The notes under the pieces are model-generated. The model searched no databases. It worked only from the letters and a program-made list of their open reading frames with translations, and was not told where the DNA came from. The translations under genes were made by a program, and so were the position numbers. From the NCBI GenBank assembly GCA_943330235.2, contig CALQGY020000009.1, forward strand, positions 1-57,472: a DNA stretch of 57,472 nucleotides, written 5' to 3'. How positions within the stretch are numbered: position 1 is the first letter of the stretch; each line of letters begins with the position of its first letter. This DNA is from Candidatus Kuenenia stuttgartensis (GTDB lineage: Bacteria; Gemmatimonadota; Gemmatimonadetes; Gemmatimonadales; Gemmatimonadaceae). Positions 37,740 through 47,630 of this stretch are shown here, in pieces.

Positions 37740-39134
37740 CTACTCCAGGATGCGAACAGCGGTGGACACGGCGCGCTTATCGAGCAGCGCGGGCCAATAC
37801 GCGACGATTTCTTCAACCTTCGGTCGCCCACCGGCAAAGCCGGTGACGCTTGGCGGACCATTAAGCACCAGCGGAACGATCTCGCGCGTGAAGCGCTCGA
37901 CCGCGGCACGGTCCTCGCCGCGCACGCCGATGCGGAACTGCACTTCCGGCGCGTCGCGACCATCGCCGGCGAGTGCGCCGTGCGTCGAGGTGGCGCCGAC
38001 GAACTCGGTCAGGATCTGATCGAACTTGAGACCAAGATTGTCGAGCCGTTCGCGGAGGACGCGATCGGCCAGCTGCGCCTTCTCCATGGCGTCCGGCCAC
38101 GAGTAGACGAGCGATCCAACGGCCTTGTAGCCCGCGCGATAGGCGATGGAGACCTTGAGGAACGGCGTCGGCGGTCCACCGGTGATCCCGTGGACGCGCA
38201 CACGATTCTCGCCGTCCGGCGCCACGCGGATGCTCGTGAAGTCGGCCACCACGTCGGGCGTGATGTACGCATTCGGATCGCCCATCTCGTACACGAGCTG
38301 TTCGGTCACGCTCGGGACGGACACGCGACCGCCGGTACCCGGATGCTTCGTGATCACAAAGGTGCCATCGCTGCGCGCTTCCGCGATGGGGTATCCAACG
38401 TTCGCGAGATCGGGGATGTTGCGCCAATCGTAGAGACAATTGCCGCCGGAGCTCTGCGCACCGCACTCGAGAATGTGTCCCGCGATGATACCGGCGGCCA
38501 GGCGATCCCAATCATCGGCAGCCCAGCCGAACTCATGTCGCAACGGCGCCATGGTGAGAGCGGTGTCCGTACTGCGCCCGGTCACGACGACGTTGGCGCC
38601 CTGCTGCAGGGCCTCCACGATGGGCGTGGACCCGATGTACGCGTTGGCCGAGAGCACGCGATCGCGGATGGTGCTGAGCGGAGCGCCCGTATCCATGTTC
38701 GCGAGCAGGTGCCCCGCCGCCATCAGTTCATCGAGGCGATCCAGGACGTCATCACCCGAAACGACGCCCACGCGAATCCGTCCGCGCACACCATTCTTGC
38801 TGGCCGCTTCGAGCACGGCGTCGGCGCAGGCGGCCGGATTCACGCCACCGGCATTCGCGATGACTTTGACCCCGCGATCGGCGACGGCGGGAAAGATACT
38901 TTCCATCGCGCCGATGAAGTCGCGCGCGTATCCCATGCGCGGATCGCGCTCTTTCTGCTTCTGGAGGATCGACATCGTGACTTCGGCCAGGTAGTCGAGC
39001 ATCAGGTAATCCACCTGACCACCTTCCACCTGACGACGCGGCGCTTCCAGCCAGTCGCCCCAGAAACCTTGCCCGCTGGCGACACGGACCACGCGCGCGG
39101 CGTCGTCCGGCGCACTCCTGTTGCTCTCACTCAT
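37740..39134 (-). CDS. Acyclic terpene utilisation AtuA family protein
   Basis: 464 residues. The family segments [52 protein letters not shown] and [12 protein letters not shown] are clear. In Pseudomonas AtuA belongs to a citronellol/geraniol degradation cluster with the geranyl-CoA carboxylase AtuC/AtuF, but many bacteria without that pathway carry it next to a carboxyltransferase, as here. GGTGGAG lies upstream of the ATG. It follows the carboxyltransferase by 37 bases. Its biochemical role is not known to me. Confidence 0.85.
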   Translation of the reverse strand: MSESNRSAPDDAARVVRVASGQGFWGDWLEAPRRQVEGGQVDYLMLDYLAEVTMSILQKQKERDPRMGYARDFIGAMESIFPAVADRGVKVIANAGGVNPAACADAVLEAASKNGVRGRIRVGVVSGDDVLDRLDELMAAGHLLANMDTGAPLSTIRDRVLSANAYIGSTPIVEALQQGANVVVTGRSTDTALTMAPLRHEFGWAADDWDRLAAGIIAGHILECGAQSSGGNCLYDWRNIPDLANVGYPIAEARSDGTFVITKHPGTGGRVSVPSVTEQLVYEMGDPNAYITPDVVADFTSIRVAPDGENRVRVHGITGGPPTPFLKVSIAYRAGYKAVGSLVYSWPDAMEKAQLADRVLRERLDNLGLKFDQILTEFVGATSTHGALAGDGRDAPEVQFRIGVRGEDRAAVERFTREIVPLVLNGPPSVTGFAGGRPKVEEIVAYWPALLDKRAVSTAVRILE

Positions 39135-39171
39135 GCTAGCTCCACCGTCGAGAGACGGATGATCGTCGGGT

Positions 39172-40785
39172 TCAAACCGATGCCGTCGGCATTGGTGGCA
39201 ACACGAAGGCCCCGAGGTGCGGACCGGGATTGCGGCTCGCCGCGCGTAACGCGAGCGCGAGATGCGAGCGGGTGTCTTCCGGATACAGGATCGCGTCGGC
39301 AAAGCCACGCGCCGCTGCGTACCGAGCGTCCAGTTGATGTTCGTAATCGGCGCGCATCGCGTCAACGGCCTGCGTCACCTCAGCCGATGGCGCGCCGCCC
39401 GCCACACGCGCGGCGTCCAGCGCGGGGCCGTGAACGGCCTGCACGGCGGCGGCACCTTCCATCACCGCCATGCGGCCGGTGGGCCACGTAAAGATGAAGT
39501 CCGGGTCGAACCCCTGACCGGCCATCGCGTAGTAACCCGCGCCACTCGCGTGGTTGACCGTCAGGACAATTTTGGGGACACGCGCACACGCCATGGCTTC
39601 GACGAAGTGCGCACCGGCGCGAATGATGCCTTCGTGTTCGGCCTCCGGACCCACCATGAATCCGGATACATCTTGCACGAAGAGCAACGGAATGCCTTGA
39701 CGGTCACACCGCTCGATGAAGAACGCGACCTTCTCGGCGCTCTCCGCGTAGATGATGCCGCCGAACCGCGGCTTCTCGCCTTCGCGCCCCTTGATCAGAC
39801 CGCGCTGATTGGCGATCACACCCACCGTCATCCCTTCGATGCGCGCGTCGCCGCAGATCATTTCCTTGGCGAGATTCGGCTGGAACTCGTCGAGCTCCCC
39901 ATCGTCCAGCACGGTGCGCAACAGTGCATGCATGTCGTAGGACATGCGATGATCGTTGGGCAGTAACTCATACAATTTTTGCGGCGGCTCCGCGGGCGGG
40001 CGGTGCGTGGGCGCGTCGTGCTCGCGCGGACGCGGGAGCCGTGCGACCAAATCACGCAGCTTGTTCAGGCACGCCGTGTCGTCATCGACCGCGTAATGTG
40101 CCACGGCCGAGACCTCGGTGTGCGTCACGGCGCCGCCCAGCGTTTCGCCATCGACGGTTTGACCGGTCGCGCCCTTCACGAGATTCGGCCCGCCCAACCC
40201 CATGAACGAGGATCCCTTCACCATGAGGATCACGTCGCTCAGCGCCGGCAGGTACGCACCGCCAGCGACGCACTGCCCCATCACAGCCGCCAGCTGCGGG
40301 ATGCGCAGATAGCGACGCATGATGGAGTTGTAGTAGAAAATGCGCGCCGCCCCATACTGTCCGGGAAACACACCGCCCTGATACGGGAGGTTCACGCCGG
40401 CGGAATCGACCAAATAGATGATCGGAATGCGACAGCGCATCGCGATCTCCTGAGCCCGCAGAATCTTGGTGATCGTCTCGGGCCACCACGAGCCCGCTTT
40501 CACGGTGGCATCGTTCGCGACCACGACCACTTCACGCCCTTCGACTACGGCGACCCCGGTGATGACACCGGCGCCGGGGGCCTGTCCATCATACTGATCG
40601 TAGGCGACCAGTAAGCCGATCTCGAGGAACGGCGTCCCCGGGTCCCGCAGGCCTTCGACGCGCTCACGGGCCGTGAGCTTGCCCTGCGCATGCTGCTTCT
40701 TGATGCGCTCCGCCCCGCCCCCTTCACGTAGCGTCGCCTCAAGCGCGCGGAACTCGTCGGCGAGCTGTTTCAGCCGACTGCTCAC
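39172..40785 (-). CDS. Acyl-CoA carboxylase carboxyltransferase (beta) subunit
   Basis: It transfers carboxyl from biotin to an acyl-CoA. 537 residues. Both crotonase-like halves are present: the N-terminal half with [14 protein letters not shown] and [15 protein letters not shown], and the C-terminal half with [19 protein letters not shown] and [13 protein letters not shown]. The sequence is closest in style to methylcrotonyl-CoA or geranyl-CoA carboxylase beta subunits. No biotin carboxylase or biotin carrier gene is in the window. The GTG start overlaps the B12-subunit stop (GTGA), linking it to the mutase. Confidence 0.9.
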   Translation of the reverse strand: MSSRLKQLADEFRALEATLREGGGAERIKKQHAQGKLTARERVEGLRDPGTPFLEIGLLVAYDQYDGQAPGAGVITGVAVVEGREVVVVANDATVKAGSWWPETITKILRAQEIAMRCRIPIIYLVDSAGVNLPYQGGVFPGQYGAARIFYYNSIMRRYLRIPQLAAVMGQCVAGGAYLPALSDVILMVKGSSFMGLGGPNLVKGATGQTVDGETLGGAVTHTEVSAVAHYAVDDDTACLNKLRDLVARLPRPREHDAPTHRPPAEPPQKLYELLPNDHRMSYDMHALLRTVLDDGELDEFQPNLAKEMICGDARIEGMTVGVIANQRGLIKGREGEKPRFGGIIYAESAEKVAFFIERCDRQGIPLLFVQDVSGFMVGPEAEHEGIIRAGAHFVEAMACARVPKIVLTVNHASGAGYYAMAGQGFDPDFIFTWPTGRMAVMEGAAAVQAVHGPALDAARVAGGAPSAEVTQAVDAMRADYEHQLDARYAAARGFADAILYPEDTRSHLALALRAASRNPGPHLGAFVLPPMPTASV

Positions 40786-41195
40786 GCGTCCTGCTGTTCG
40801 CGGGCCGCGAACCATTGGCGAATGTAATCCACCAGATCCTGCGTGCTGGTGCCGGGACCGAACAGGCGCGCCACGCCGCGCGCGCTGAGCGCCTCCATGT
40901 CTTCCTTTGGGATGATGCCGCCGCCGGTCAGCAGAATGTCATCGCGACCGGCCTCCACGAGCAGGTCCCGCACGCGTGGAAACAGCGTCATATGCGCACC
41001 GCTCAGGATCGAGAGCCCGACGACATCGACGTCTTCCTGGATGGCAGCGGTGGCAATCATTTCCGGCGTCTGATGCAGGCCGGTATAGATCACTTCCATG
41101 CCCGCGTCACGGAGCGCGGCGGCAACGACTTTAGCGCCACGATCATGACCATCAAGGCCAGGCTTGGCGACGAGCACACGGATAGGTCGGGTCAT
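40782..41195 (-). CDS. Cobalamin-binding small subunit of an acyl-CoA mutase
   Basis: 137 residues, a stand-alone B12-binding domain. Asp15-x-His17-x-x-Gly20 (LDGHDRG) supplies the lower-axial His ligand, and SILSGAH and LTGGGIIP are the other B12-domain motifs. It partners the large subunit at 42527, from which it is separated by a methyltransferase gene and the plus-strand BLUF gene. It is coupled downstream to the carboxyltransferase (GTGA). Confidence 0.93.
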   Translation of the reverse strand: MTRPIRVLVAKPGLDGHDRGAKVVAAALRDAGMEVIYTGLHQTPEMIATAAIQEDVDVVGLSILSGAHMTLFPRVRDLLVEAGRDDILLTGGGIIPKEDMEALSARGVARLFGPGTSTQDLVDYIRQWFAAREQQDA

Positions 41196-41237
41196 CGGGG
41201 TCGGTTCAGGAGGGAGCCGAAAGATATCATCGGGGAG

Positions 41238-41993
41238 TTACGGTTCACGTCGGGCGATGAGCAGCATCTCGCCGGATCGCCGACCGAGCGGCCGAGGCGA
41301 CCACGCGTCGAAGGCCTGCTCTACCACCAGGCCGACCTCGCGCATCCGCGCGGCAAGCTCGGAGGCGGTGTACAGTCGAATGCGGTGGGTCCGCTCGCCC
41401 TCGCCGGTGGGGCCGCGCCACGTCGAGGTGATTTCGAGAAAGCCACTGAGGGGGTCGAACGAGCGTTCCTGCCCCCACATAGTGCCGTCCGCAGTGCTCC
41501 ACCAGTCGCGGTGGAGGAATTTGGCCATCACGCCGTCGCGGCTACCGCCGTGCCAGATCAGCACTCCACCCGGCTTGAGGACGCGCGCAAATTCGCCAAG
41601 AACTTTCAGGTCATCGCCCGGGTCGTCAAAGAATCCGAACGACGTGAACAGGTTGACGACGGCATCGAAGCGGCGCGTCCAACGCGAGGGCAGCTTTCGC
41701 ATGTCGCCCTGCGAATAGCGGAGCGACGCAGACGTGCCACGTGCCCGCGCCACATCCAGTAAGGTCTCGGAGTAATCCAGTCCATCGACGAGAAACCCGG
41801 CCTCGGCCAAGAGATGCGCGTGCCGCCCCTGACCGCAGGGGCAGTCGAGCACGCGGGCGCCGGAGGGCAGCTCCAGCAGCTCGAGCAGACGCGCGACTTC
41901 CTTCCGATCTTGGACGAGATCGAACAAGGGTTCGTATTCGTGCAGATATCCCGCATCGAAATGTGTCGCCCACCAGGGGGTATTCGTCTTCAT
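41238..41993 (-). CDS. Class I SAM-dependent methyltransferase
   Basis: 251 residues. Motif I is VLDCPCGQGRHA (about 48-59), the acidic end of beta-2 is LVDGLDYS, and later motifs are FDAVVNLFTSFGFF and VLKPGGVLIW. Substrate unknown. It is 42 bases upstream of the B12-binding subunit and probably in the same transcript, and it is divergent from BLUF. Confidence 0.85.
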   Translation of the reverse strand: MKTNTPWWATHFDAGYLHEYEPLFDLVQDRKEVARLLELLELPSGARVLDCPCGQGRHAHLLAEAGFLVDGLDYSETLLDVARARGTSASLRYSQGDMRKLPSRWTRRFDAVVNLFTSFGFFDDPGDDLKVLGEFARVLKPGGVLIWHGGSRDGVMAKFLHRDWWSTADGTMWGQERSFDPLSGFLEITSTWRGPTGEGERTHRIRLYTASELAARMREVGLVVEQAFDAWSPRPLGRRSGEMLLIARREP

Positions 41994-42092
41994 GCGAGCA
42001 CGCTAGACGTCACCGCGATCCAACACAAGCAGTTGGCCCCGCTGAAGGGGCCGGGATCTGTGCGGCATCGACGACTGGATCGAGGAAAGTAG

Positions 42093-42530
42093 ATGCATAA
42101 CATCCGATTGATCTATGCGAGTGAAGCGCAGCCCGGTCTGCCCTATCCGGACCTGACACGACTCCTCGTGCGCGCGCGCGCGCACAACACGTCGGAGGCC
42201 ATCACCGGCATCCTGTGCTACGGCTCCGGATTGTTCCTTCAGGCCATCGAAGGAAGGCGTACGGCCGTGAACACGCTGTATCACTCCATCGCCCGCGACG
42301 AGCGCCACGGGGCATGCCAACTGATGTCGGTGGAGGAAATCGACACGCGCGTGTTCGGGGAATGGTCGATGAAGCTGGTGGGATGGGACGACGTCGCGAC
42401 CGAGAACCGGCGGCGGATTCTGCACCGCCACTCCGGTTCGACGATCTTCGATCCGCGGGAGATGACCGGCCCCCAAGCGCTGGAATTCCTTCGCGAGCTC
42501 GCGGAGAGCGAACGCTTGTCGGCCGCTTAG
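42093..42530 (+). CDS. BLUF-domain blue-light sensor protein
   Basis: A flavin-binding photoreceptor of 145 residues, essentially one BLUF domain (1-97) plus a short helical C-terminus with no output domain. The key photocycle residues are all present: Tyr8 (LIYAS), Asn32 and Gln50 ([19 protein letters not shown]), Trp91 and Met93 ([10 protein letters not shown]). AGGA lies upstream of the ATG. It is a lone plus-strand gene within a minus-strand locus, and its TAG overlaps the TAA of the mutase large subunit. A short BLUF protein would act through a partner, which cannot be named from sequence. Confidence 0.92.
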   Translation: MHNIRLIYASEAQPGLPYPDLTRLLVRARAHNTSEAITGILCYGSGLFLQAIEGRRTAVNTLYHSIARDERHGACQLMSVEEIDTRVFGEWSMKLVGWDDVATENRRRILHRHSGSTIFDPREMTGPQALEFLRELAESERLSAA

Positions 42531-44221
42531 AAGAACACGGGTTCGCGATACGCGCCGAAGACATCTTCGAGCGCGGCGCGAATTTCGTACAACGTGCAGT
42601 AGGCGCGCGCGCAGTCCAAGATGAACGGCACGACGTTGGTCTCGCCCCGCGCCGCGACGCGCAGCGCGTCCAGGCGCGTGGCGACGAGCGCGTTGTCGCG
42701 AGACGCGCGCATGTCGGCCATGCGCTGACGCTGTTCGCGATCCGCCTCCTCACCGATGCGCAGAATCGGAATGCCAAGTTCCGGCTCGTCCGTGACGAAC
42801 TCGTTGACGCCCACCACAAGCCGGCGGCGCTGCTCGATCTCCCACTGCTGCCGTGCCGCGCTCTCCGCGATGCGCTTCTGGAACCACCCCTCCTCCAGCC
42901 CCTTGACCACGCCGCCGATCTCGTTGATCTGCGCAAACAGCGCCTCGGCTTCGGCCTCGAGCTGGTCCGTCAGCGCTTCGACGTAATACGAGCCGCCTAA
43001 CGGATCCATCACGTTCGGCACGCCGGTCTCGTACGCCAGGACCTGCTGCGTGCGGAGCGCGACTTGCACCGCGGACTCGGTGGGCAACGAGAGCGTTTCG
43101 TCCATGGAGTTCGTGTGCAGCGACTGCGTACCGCCCAGCACCGCGGCGAGCCCTTGATACGCGACGCGCACGACGTTGTTCATCGGCTGCTGCGCGGTGA
43201 GCGTGACGCCGGCCGTCTGCGAGTGAAAGCGCATCATCCATGAGCGCGGATTCTTCGCGCCGAACCGCTCCTTCATGTGACGCGCCCAGATGCGTCGTGC
43301 GGCACGCAGCTTGGCGATCTCTTCGAAGAAATCGTTATGGATGTCCCAGAAGAACGACAGGCGCGGCGCAAACTCATCGACGTCGAGGCCACGGGCGACG
43401 CCGCGCTCGACATATGTGAAGCCGTCGGCCAGCGTGAACGCCAATTCCTGCGCCGCGGTGGATCCTGCTTCGCGAATGTGATAGCCCGAAATGGAAATGG
43501 TATTCCAATTCGGCGCGTGCTCAGCACACCACGCGAAACCATCCACGATCAGGCGCAGCGCCGGCTCGATGGGGAAGCACCAGGCATGCTGCGCCATGTA
43601 CTCCTTCAGGATGTCATTCTGCACGGTCCCCTGCAGCTTGGAGGCCGGAATGCCCTTCTTCTCGGCGGCCGCGATGTAGAAGCAGAGCAGAATGATGGCA
43701 GGCCCATTGATCGTCATGGACGTCGAGACCTGATCGAGCGGAATCCCCTCGAACAGGGTCTCCATGTCGGCCAGCGAGGAAATCGCAACGCCGCACTTAC
43801 CGACCTCGCCTTCGGACCGGATGTGATCGGAGTCGTAGCCCATCAGCGTCGGAAAGTCGAACGCCACCGACAGACCGGTCTGGCCTTGTGAGAGCAGGAA
43901 CTTGTAGCGCTGATTGGTCTCCCGGGCCGTGCCGAAGCCCGCGAACTGCCGCATCGTCCACAGCTTGCCGCGGTAGCCGGTGGGGTGGATGCCGCGCGTG
44001 AAGGGCCACTGCCCGGGTAGTTCAAACGCCGTGCCGGCCGAATTTTCAAGGTCGAGCGCGGTGTACAGCGGCGCGACTTCGGTGGCCGAGTTGGTGTACG
44101 CGACATCGCGCTTGCGACCACTCTCATACTGCCCACGCCACGCGCCGACCTCCTCGCGCAACCGGTCGAGTTCGGCCTGTTGCTGGCGTACCACGTCTTC
44201 GAGTTCGCTGATCGTTGTCAT
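42527..44221 (-). CDS. AdoCbl-dependent acyl-CoA mutase large subunit (methylmalonyl-/isobutyryl-CoA mutase family)
   Basis: It rearranges the carbon skeleton of an acyl-CoA with adenosylcobalamin bound by a separate small subunit. 564 residues, the catalytic TIM-barrel half only. [34 protein letters not shown] and [18 protein letters not shown] are conserved; His248 is the catalytic-site His. Phe93 and Gln211 occupy the positions that are Tyr89/Arg207 in methylmalonyl-CoA mutase and Phe80/Gln198 in isobutyryl-CoA mutase, so isobutyryl-/butyryl-CoA is the better guess. The ATG overlaps the meaB stop (ATGA). Confidence 0.9.
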   Translation of the reverse strand: MTTISELEDVVRQQQAELDRLREEVGAWRGQYESGRKRDVAYTNSATEVAPLYTALDLENSAGTAFELPGQWPFTRGIHPTGYRGKLWTMRQFAGFGTARETNQRYKFLLSQGQTGLSVAFDFPTLMGYDSDHIRSEGEVGKCGVAISSLADMETLFEGIPLDQVSTSMTINGPAIILLCFYIAAAEKKGIPASKLQGTVQNDILKEYMAQHAWCFPIEPALRLIVDGFAWCAEHAPNWNTISISGYHIREAGSTAAQELAFTLADGFTYVERGVARGLDVDEFAPRLSFFWDIHNDFFEEIAKLRAARRIWARHMKERFGAKNPRSWMMRFHSQTAGVTLTAQQPMNNVVRVAYQGLAAVLGGTQSLHTNSMDETLSLPTESAVQVALRTQQVLAYETGVPNVMDPLGGSYYVEALTDQLEAEAEALFAQINEIGGVVKGLEEGWFQKRIAESAARQQWEIEQRRRLVVGVNEFVTDEPELGIPILRIGEEADREQRQRMADMRASRDNALVATRLDALRVAARGETNVVPFILDCARAYCTLYEIRAALEDVFGAYREPVFF

Positions 44222-45348
44222 GATGCTGTTCCCTGGAGAAGTGCCGCGTTGGACACATGCACGGCGCCAACCAAGAGCGCCTCGCTGCGTGCGCGAAGCG
44301 CATCGGCGACCGCGAAGGGCGCGATCGTACCGGCTTCGAGCAGAGGCAGCTGTCCTTCCAGCCACGAAAGCGTCTCCTGATCGTGCCAGAGGCGCTGCTT
44401 GATCTGTTGTTCCACCACTTCCATCACCCGCTCGCGGAGACGTTGCAGCCGCCGCACCCGTAATTCACCACTGGACACGAGATACCGAAAGTGCCGATCG
44501 AGCGCATCGACAAGCTCGCTCAGCCCCTCGCCCTGCGCGGCCACGCTGCGCAGGACCGGCGGGGTCCACGTCTCCGGCGCCTCCTCCATACCCGCAGCCC
44601 GTGCCGCTCGGGCCGGGTTGAGCGCATTGCGCATCGCGTCCCGATCCACCATCGCTGATAGGTCTACGCCGTGGTGGGCTGGGACGTTCGACGCGGCACC
44701 GGCACGCAAGCCGAGCATCAACTCGATGTCATTGCGCAAGCGGTCGGCCCCAGGACGATCCGCCTTATTCACAGTGAAGACATCCGCGATCTCCATGACA
44801 CCGGCCTTGAGGGTCTGGATCGAGTCGCCCGACTCAGGGACCAGCACGACGAGGGTCGTGTCCGCGGCCCGCGAGATATCCAGTTCACTCTGCCCGACAC
44901 CAACCGTCTCGAGCAGGATGACGTCCATGCCGAACCCATCGAGCACGTCGCAGACCTCGCGCGTGGCGGTGGCCAACCCACCGAGCGAGCCGCGTGTGGC
45001 CATGGACCGGATGAAGACGCCAGGGTCCAGCGCCACCTCTTCCATTCGAATGCGATCGCCGAGCAGTGCCCCGCCCGTGAACGGCGACGTGGGATCGACG
45101 GCGACGATGCCGACCGTCAGCCCTTGGTTTCGGTATGCGCGGGCGAGTCGTGTGGTGAGGGTGCTTTTCCCGGCGCCCGGCGGTCCGGTGATGCCGATGC
45201 GACGCGCCCGTCCGAGATCCGGATGGATCGTGGCGAGCAGCTGATCGAATCCGGGCCGGTGGTTCTCGACAATGCTGACGGCGCGCGCCAATGCCGCGCT
45301 TTTGCCCGCGCGGAATCCGAGCATCACGCGCTCAAGCGCCGTGCTCAT
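44218..45348 (-). CDS. meaB: MeaB/ArgK-type G-protein chaperone of the acyl-CoA mutase
   Basis: A GTPase that gates cofactor loading and protects B12 mutases. 376 residues. P-loop GPPGAGKST (55-63), ETVGVGQSE (switch region) and NKAD (base recognition) are present. It is coupled by ATGA overlaps both to the mutase large subunit downstream and to the CNNM/CBS gene upstream. Confidence 0.94.
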   Translation of the reverse strand: MSTALERVMLGFRAGKSAALARAVSIVENHRPGFDQLLATIHPDLGRARRIGITGPPGAGKSTLTTRLARAYRNQGLTVGIVAVDPTSPFTGGALLGDRIRMEEVALDPGVFIRSMATRGSLGGLATATREVCDVLDGFGMDVILLETVGVGQSELDISRAADTTLVVLVPESGDSIQTLKAGVMEIADVFTVNKADRPGADRLRNDIELMLGLRAGAASNVPAHHGVDLSAMVDRDAMRNALNPARAARAAGMEEAPETWTPPVLRSVAAQGEGLSELVDALDRHFRYLVSSGELRVRRLQRLRERVMEVVEQQIKQRLWHDQETLSWLEGQLPLLEAGTIAPFAVADALRARSEALLVGAVHVSNAALLQGTAS

Positions 45349-46319
45349 GGCTGCCCCACCGCGCCGTCGGGTGACGGCTCATCGTGTTCGTCGCGAATCT
45401 CGCCCACCAATTCCTCCAACAGGTCTTCCAGGGTCACCAGCCCGACGACGTGCGTCTCGTCGGCATAGACAATAGCCAGCTGACGCCGAGCACGCAGCAG
45501 CTCGAACAGGAGTTCGTTGGCTGGCTTGGTCGGGGACGTGCGCGTGATGGGCCGCAGCGGCGGCATCCGCTCACCCGCCAGCTTGAACACATCGAATACG
45601 TGCAGCATCCCCACGATGTCGTCCAACGAATCACGATACAGCGGCACCCGACTATACCCGGACTGCGACAGCCGCTCGGCAACATCACGCGCGGAACCCG
45701 CTGCGTCGAGTGCGAAGATGTCGGCGCGCGCCGTCATGACGTCGGCAACGGTTTTGTCTCCGAACTGCATGACCCCGGAGATGATGGCCATCTCTTCCGT
45801 GGAGCCCATCCCGTCGAACGCGCCGTCGCGCAGAAGATTTTCAAGGCCTTCGCGCGCCTCCGAGTCCGGAGTTGCTGATCGCGGTGCCACGAGTCGCGCG
45901 GCAGCGTGGGCGATGCGCAGGAACGGCGTGACGGTCAGGTCCAGCAGGCGAAGGACGGGGATGAGGCTGGGGACGAGTTGCGGTGCCCAGCGCCGACCGA
46001 TGGCGCGCGGCAGCAGCTGGCCAAGCACCAGCAGCAGGGTGATCCCGATCACGGCATCACGCGCGAACGCCCACGGGCGATCGCCTTCACTACCGGCGAG
46101 GATGGCGCCCCAGACGAACACCGCCAGGGTGGTGCCGGTCCCCGCGGCGTGCGCCAAGCGCGCTGGGCGCTCGAGATACTGCCGCATGGCCTGCGTCGCA
46201 GGCTGGCGATGCTCAATCCAGTGGCGAAGCCACAGTCGGCTGACCGCGCGCACGGCGGTCGCGCCCGCGGTGAGCAGCGCCACCACGAAGATCGTCACGA
46301 GGAGGCTCAACCACGGCAT
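45345..46319 (-). CDS. CNNM/CBS-domain membrane protein (HlyC/CorC family, short form)
   Basis: 324 residues. The N-terminal half is a CNNM-type membrane domain with three hydrophobic stretches. Two CBS domains follow (about 185-310: VADVMTARADIFAL, SRVPLYRDSLDDIVGMLHVFDVF, VGLVTLEDLLEELVGEIRDE). It ends right after the second CBS and lacks the C-terminal CorC_HlyC domain that its upstream neighbour has. A role in divalent-cation transport or sensing is family-based. One-base overlap (TGATG) upstream and ATGA overlap with meaB. Confidence 0.88.
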   Translation of the reverse strand: MPWLSLLVTIFVVALLTAGATAVRAVSRLWLRHWIEHRQPATQAMRQYLERPARLAHAAGTGTTLAVFVWGAILAGSEGDRPWAFARDAVIGITLLLVLGQLLPRAIGRRWAPQLVPSLIPVLRLLDLTVTPFLRIAHAAARLVAPRSATPDSEAREGLENLLRDGAFDGMGSTEEMAIISGVMQFGDKTVADVMTARADIFALDAAGSARDVAERLSQSGYSRVPLYRDSLDDIVGMLHVFDVFKLAGERMPPLRPITRTSPTKPANELLFELLRARRQLAIVYADETHVVGLVTLEDLLEELVGEIRDEHDEPSPDGAVGQP

Positions 46320-47617
46320 CAGGTGGATCCCCCCGTCTCGGCGATGGTCTGCCGTTCGAGATACACCCGTTCGATCTTCCGACGTACCACGCGCTCGACA
46401 ATGGCGCGAAACGGTCCGATGGGGAGCGATTCTCCGGCGCGCGGCACCCGTCCCAAGAGCTCCAATACCAAGCCGCCGACGGTCGTGACATCATCCCGGC
46501 GGAAGTCGTGATGGAGCGCGTCGGACAGGTCATCAAGCGTCAGGCGGCCGGAGACCCAGTACCGCAGATCTTCTTCCGACTCGATCTGGCGCTCTTCATC
46601 GTCGTACTCATCGCGAATCTCACCGACGAGCTCCTCGAGGACGTCCTCGATGGTGACCAGCCCCGCAGTGCCGCCGTACTCGTCGGCGACGATCACCATG
46701 TGACGTCCGGCCGCACGGAATTCGCGCAGCAGGTCGGCGATGCGTTTACTGGGCGGGATGAACGTGGTCGGTCGAATCAGCGACTGCCACCCGGCAGAGG
46801 GCTCCTCATCGGCAATCACCGCACCGAGCAGATCCTTCGCATAGAGGATACCAACGATCTCGTCGACCGTCTCGTCGAACACCGGCACCCGCGAGTGCTG
46901 CGCACTCCGGACCCGATCGAGCACTTCCGACCACGGGGTCTCTCGTTCGAGACCGATGATATCCACCCGCGGGACCATGACTTCTTCGGCCGTCGTTTCA
47001 CCGAAGTCAAAGACACCGAGCAGCAGGTCGCGTTCATCATGAGAGACGTCCGCTTCGGTGTTGATGACGTCGCGGAACTGCGCCGCGGCTTCTTCGCGAC
47101 GTTCCACCGAGTTGTCCGCGTCCGAGATGGCTTCGGTGAAGAGTTGATCCATCGACTCACCCAGACGCACGACGGGCGTAAAGGCGAACTCCAACAGACT
47201 CGCCCAGACACGCACACGGTCGTAGACGTGATCACCCAGCGCGTCGCCGATGGCACGCGCCGTGCTCTCGGCCAGCGTCACGGTGATCAGGCCGGAGACG
47301 ATCAGCAGCGCGACCGCCTGCATCTCGGTGCGCTCGGCCAGTCCGAGCGCGAGCGCGAGCGCGCTGCCAGCGATTCCATGGCCCAGGAGTCGCGCAAAGG
47401 AGAGCGCGCGATGAGCGCGCTCGCGCGACGCAACCGGACGAATCACGGTGGGTAGCGGTACGCCGGCCCCCCGGTCGACGGGACTTGGCGACCCATGCTC
47501 AGCCAGCAGTGCGCCGTCGGCCACCGCAGCGAACGCCGCCATCGCGGCGCCGCCAAGCGCACATCCCCACGCGAGCGAGCTCACGCGATCACCGGGCGCG
47601 TACCGTCGCGCCCCCAA
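46319..47617 (-). CDS. Hemolysin/CorC-family CNNM-CBS transporter-associated protein
   Basis: 432 residues from a TTG start; a GTG at 47584 is an equal or better candidate (421 residues). Hydrophobic N-terminal CNNM-like region, two CBS domains (EEVMVPRVDIIGLE, SRVPVFDETVDEIVGILYAKDLL, GTAGLVTIEDVLEELVGEIRDEYD) and a C-terminal CorC_HlyC domain (YWVSGRLTLDDLSDAL, FRAIVERVVRRKIERV). phoH-ybeY-corC is the conserved ybeZ-ybeY-ybeX order of many bacteria. Here it is followed by a second, shorter paralogue. Confidence 0.9.
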   Translation of the reverse strand: MGARRYAPGDRVSSLAWGCALGGAAMAAFAAVADGALLAEHGSPSPVDRGAGVPLPTVIRPVASRERAHRALSFARLLGHGIAGSALALALGLAERTEMQAVALLIVSGLITVTLAESTARAIGDALGDHVYDRVRVWASLLEFAFTPVVRLGESMDQLFTEAISDADNSVERREEAAAQFRDVINTEADVSHDERDLLLGVFDFGETTAEEVMVPRVDIIGLERETPWSEVLDRVRSAQHSRVPVFDETVDEIVGILYAKDLLGAVIADEEPSAGWQSLIRPTTFIPPSKRIADLLREFRAAGRHMVIVADEYGGTAGLVTIEDVLEELVGEIRDEYDDEERQIESEEDLRYWVSGRLTLDDLSDALHHDFRRDDVTTVGGLVLELLGRVPRAGESLPIGPFRAIVERVVRRKIERVYLERQTIAETGGST

Positions 47618-47630
47618 CTACTTCGATCGT

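Noticed and set aside
37980-39491. 503-codon plus-strand open frame opposite AtuA
   Set aside because: Same shadow composition, spans two real minus-strand genes and has no start context.
40782-45348. Cobalamin riboswitch upstream of the mutase genes
   Set aside because: Gaps upstream of the methyltransferase and meaB are under 100 bases or absent, and I see no B12-box sequence. A covariance-model search would settle this.
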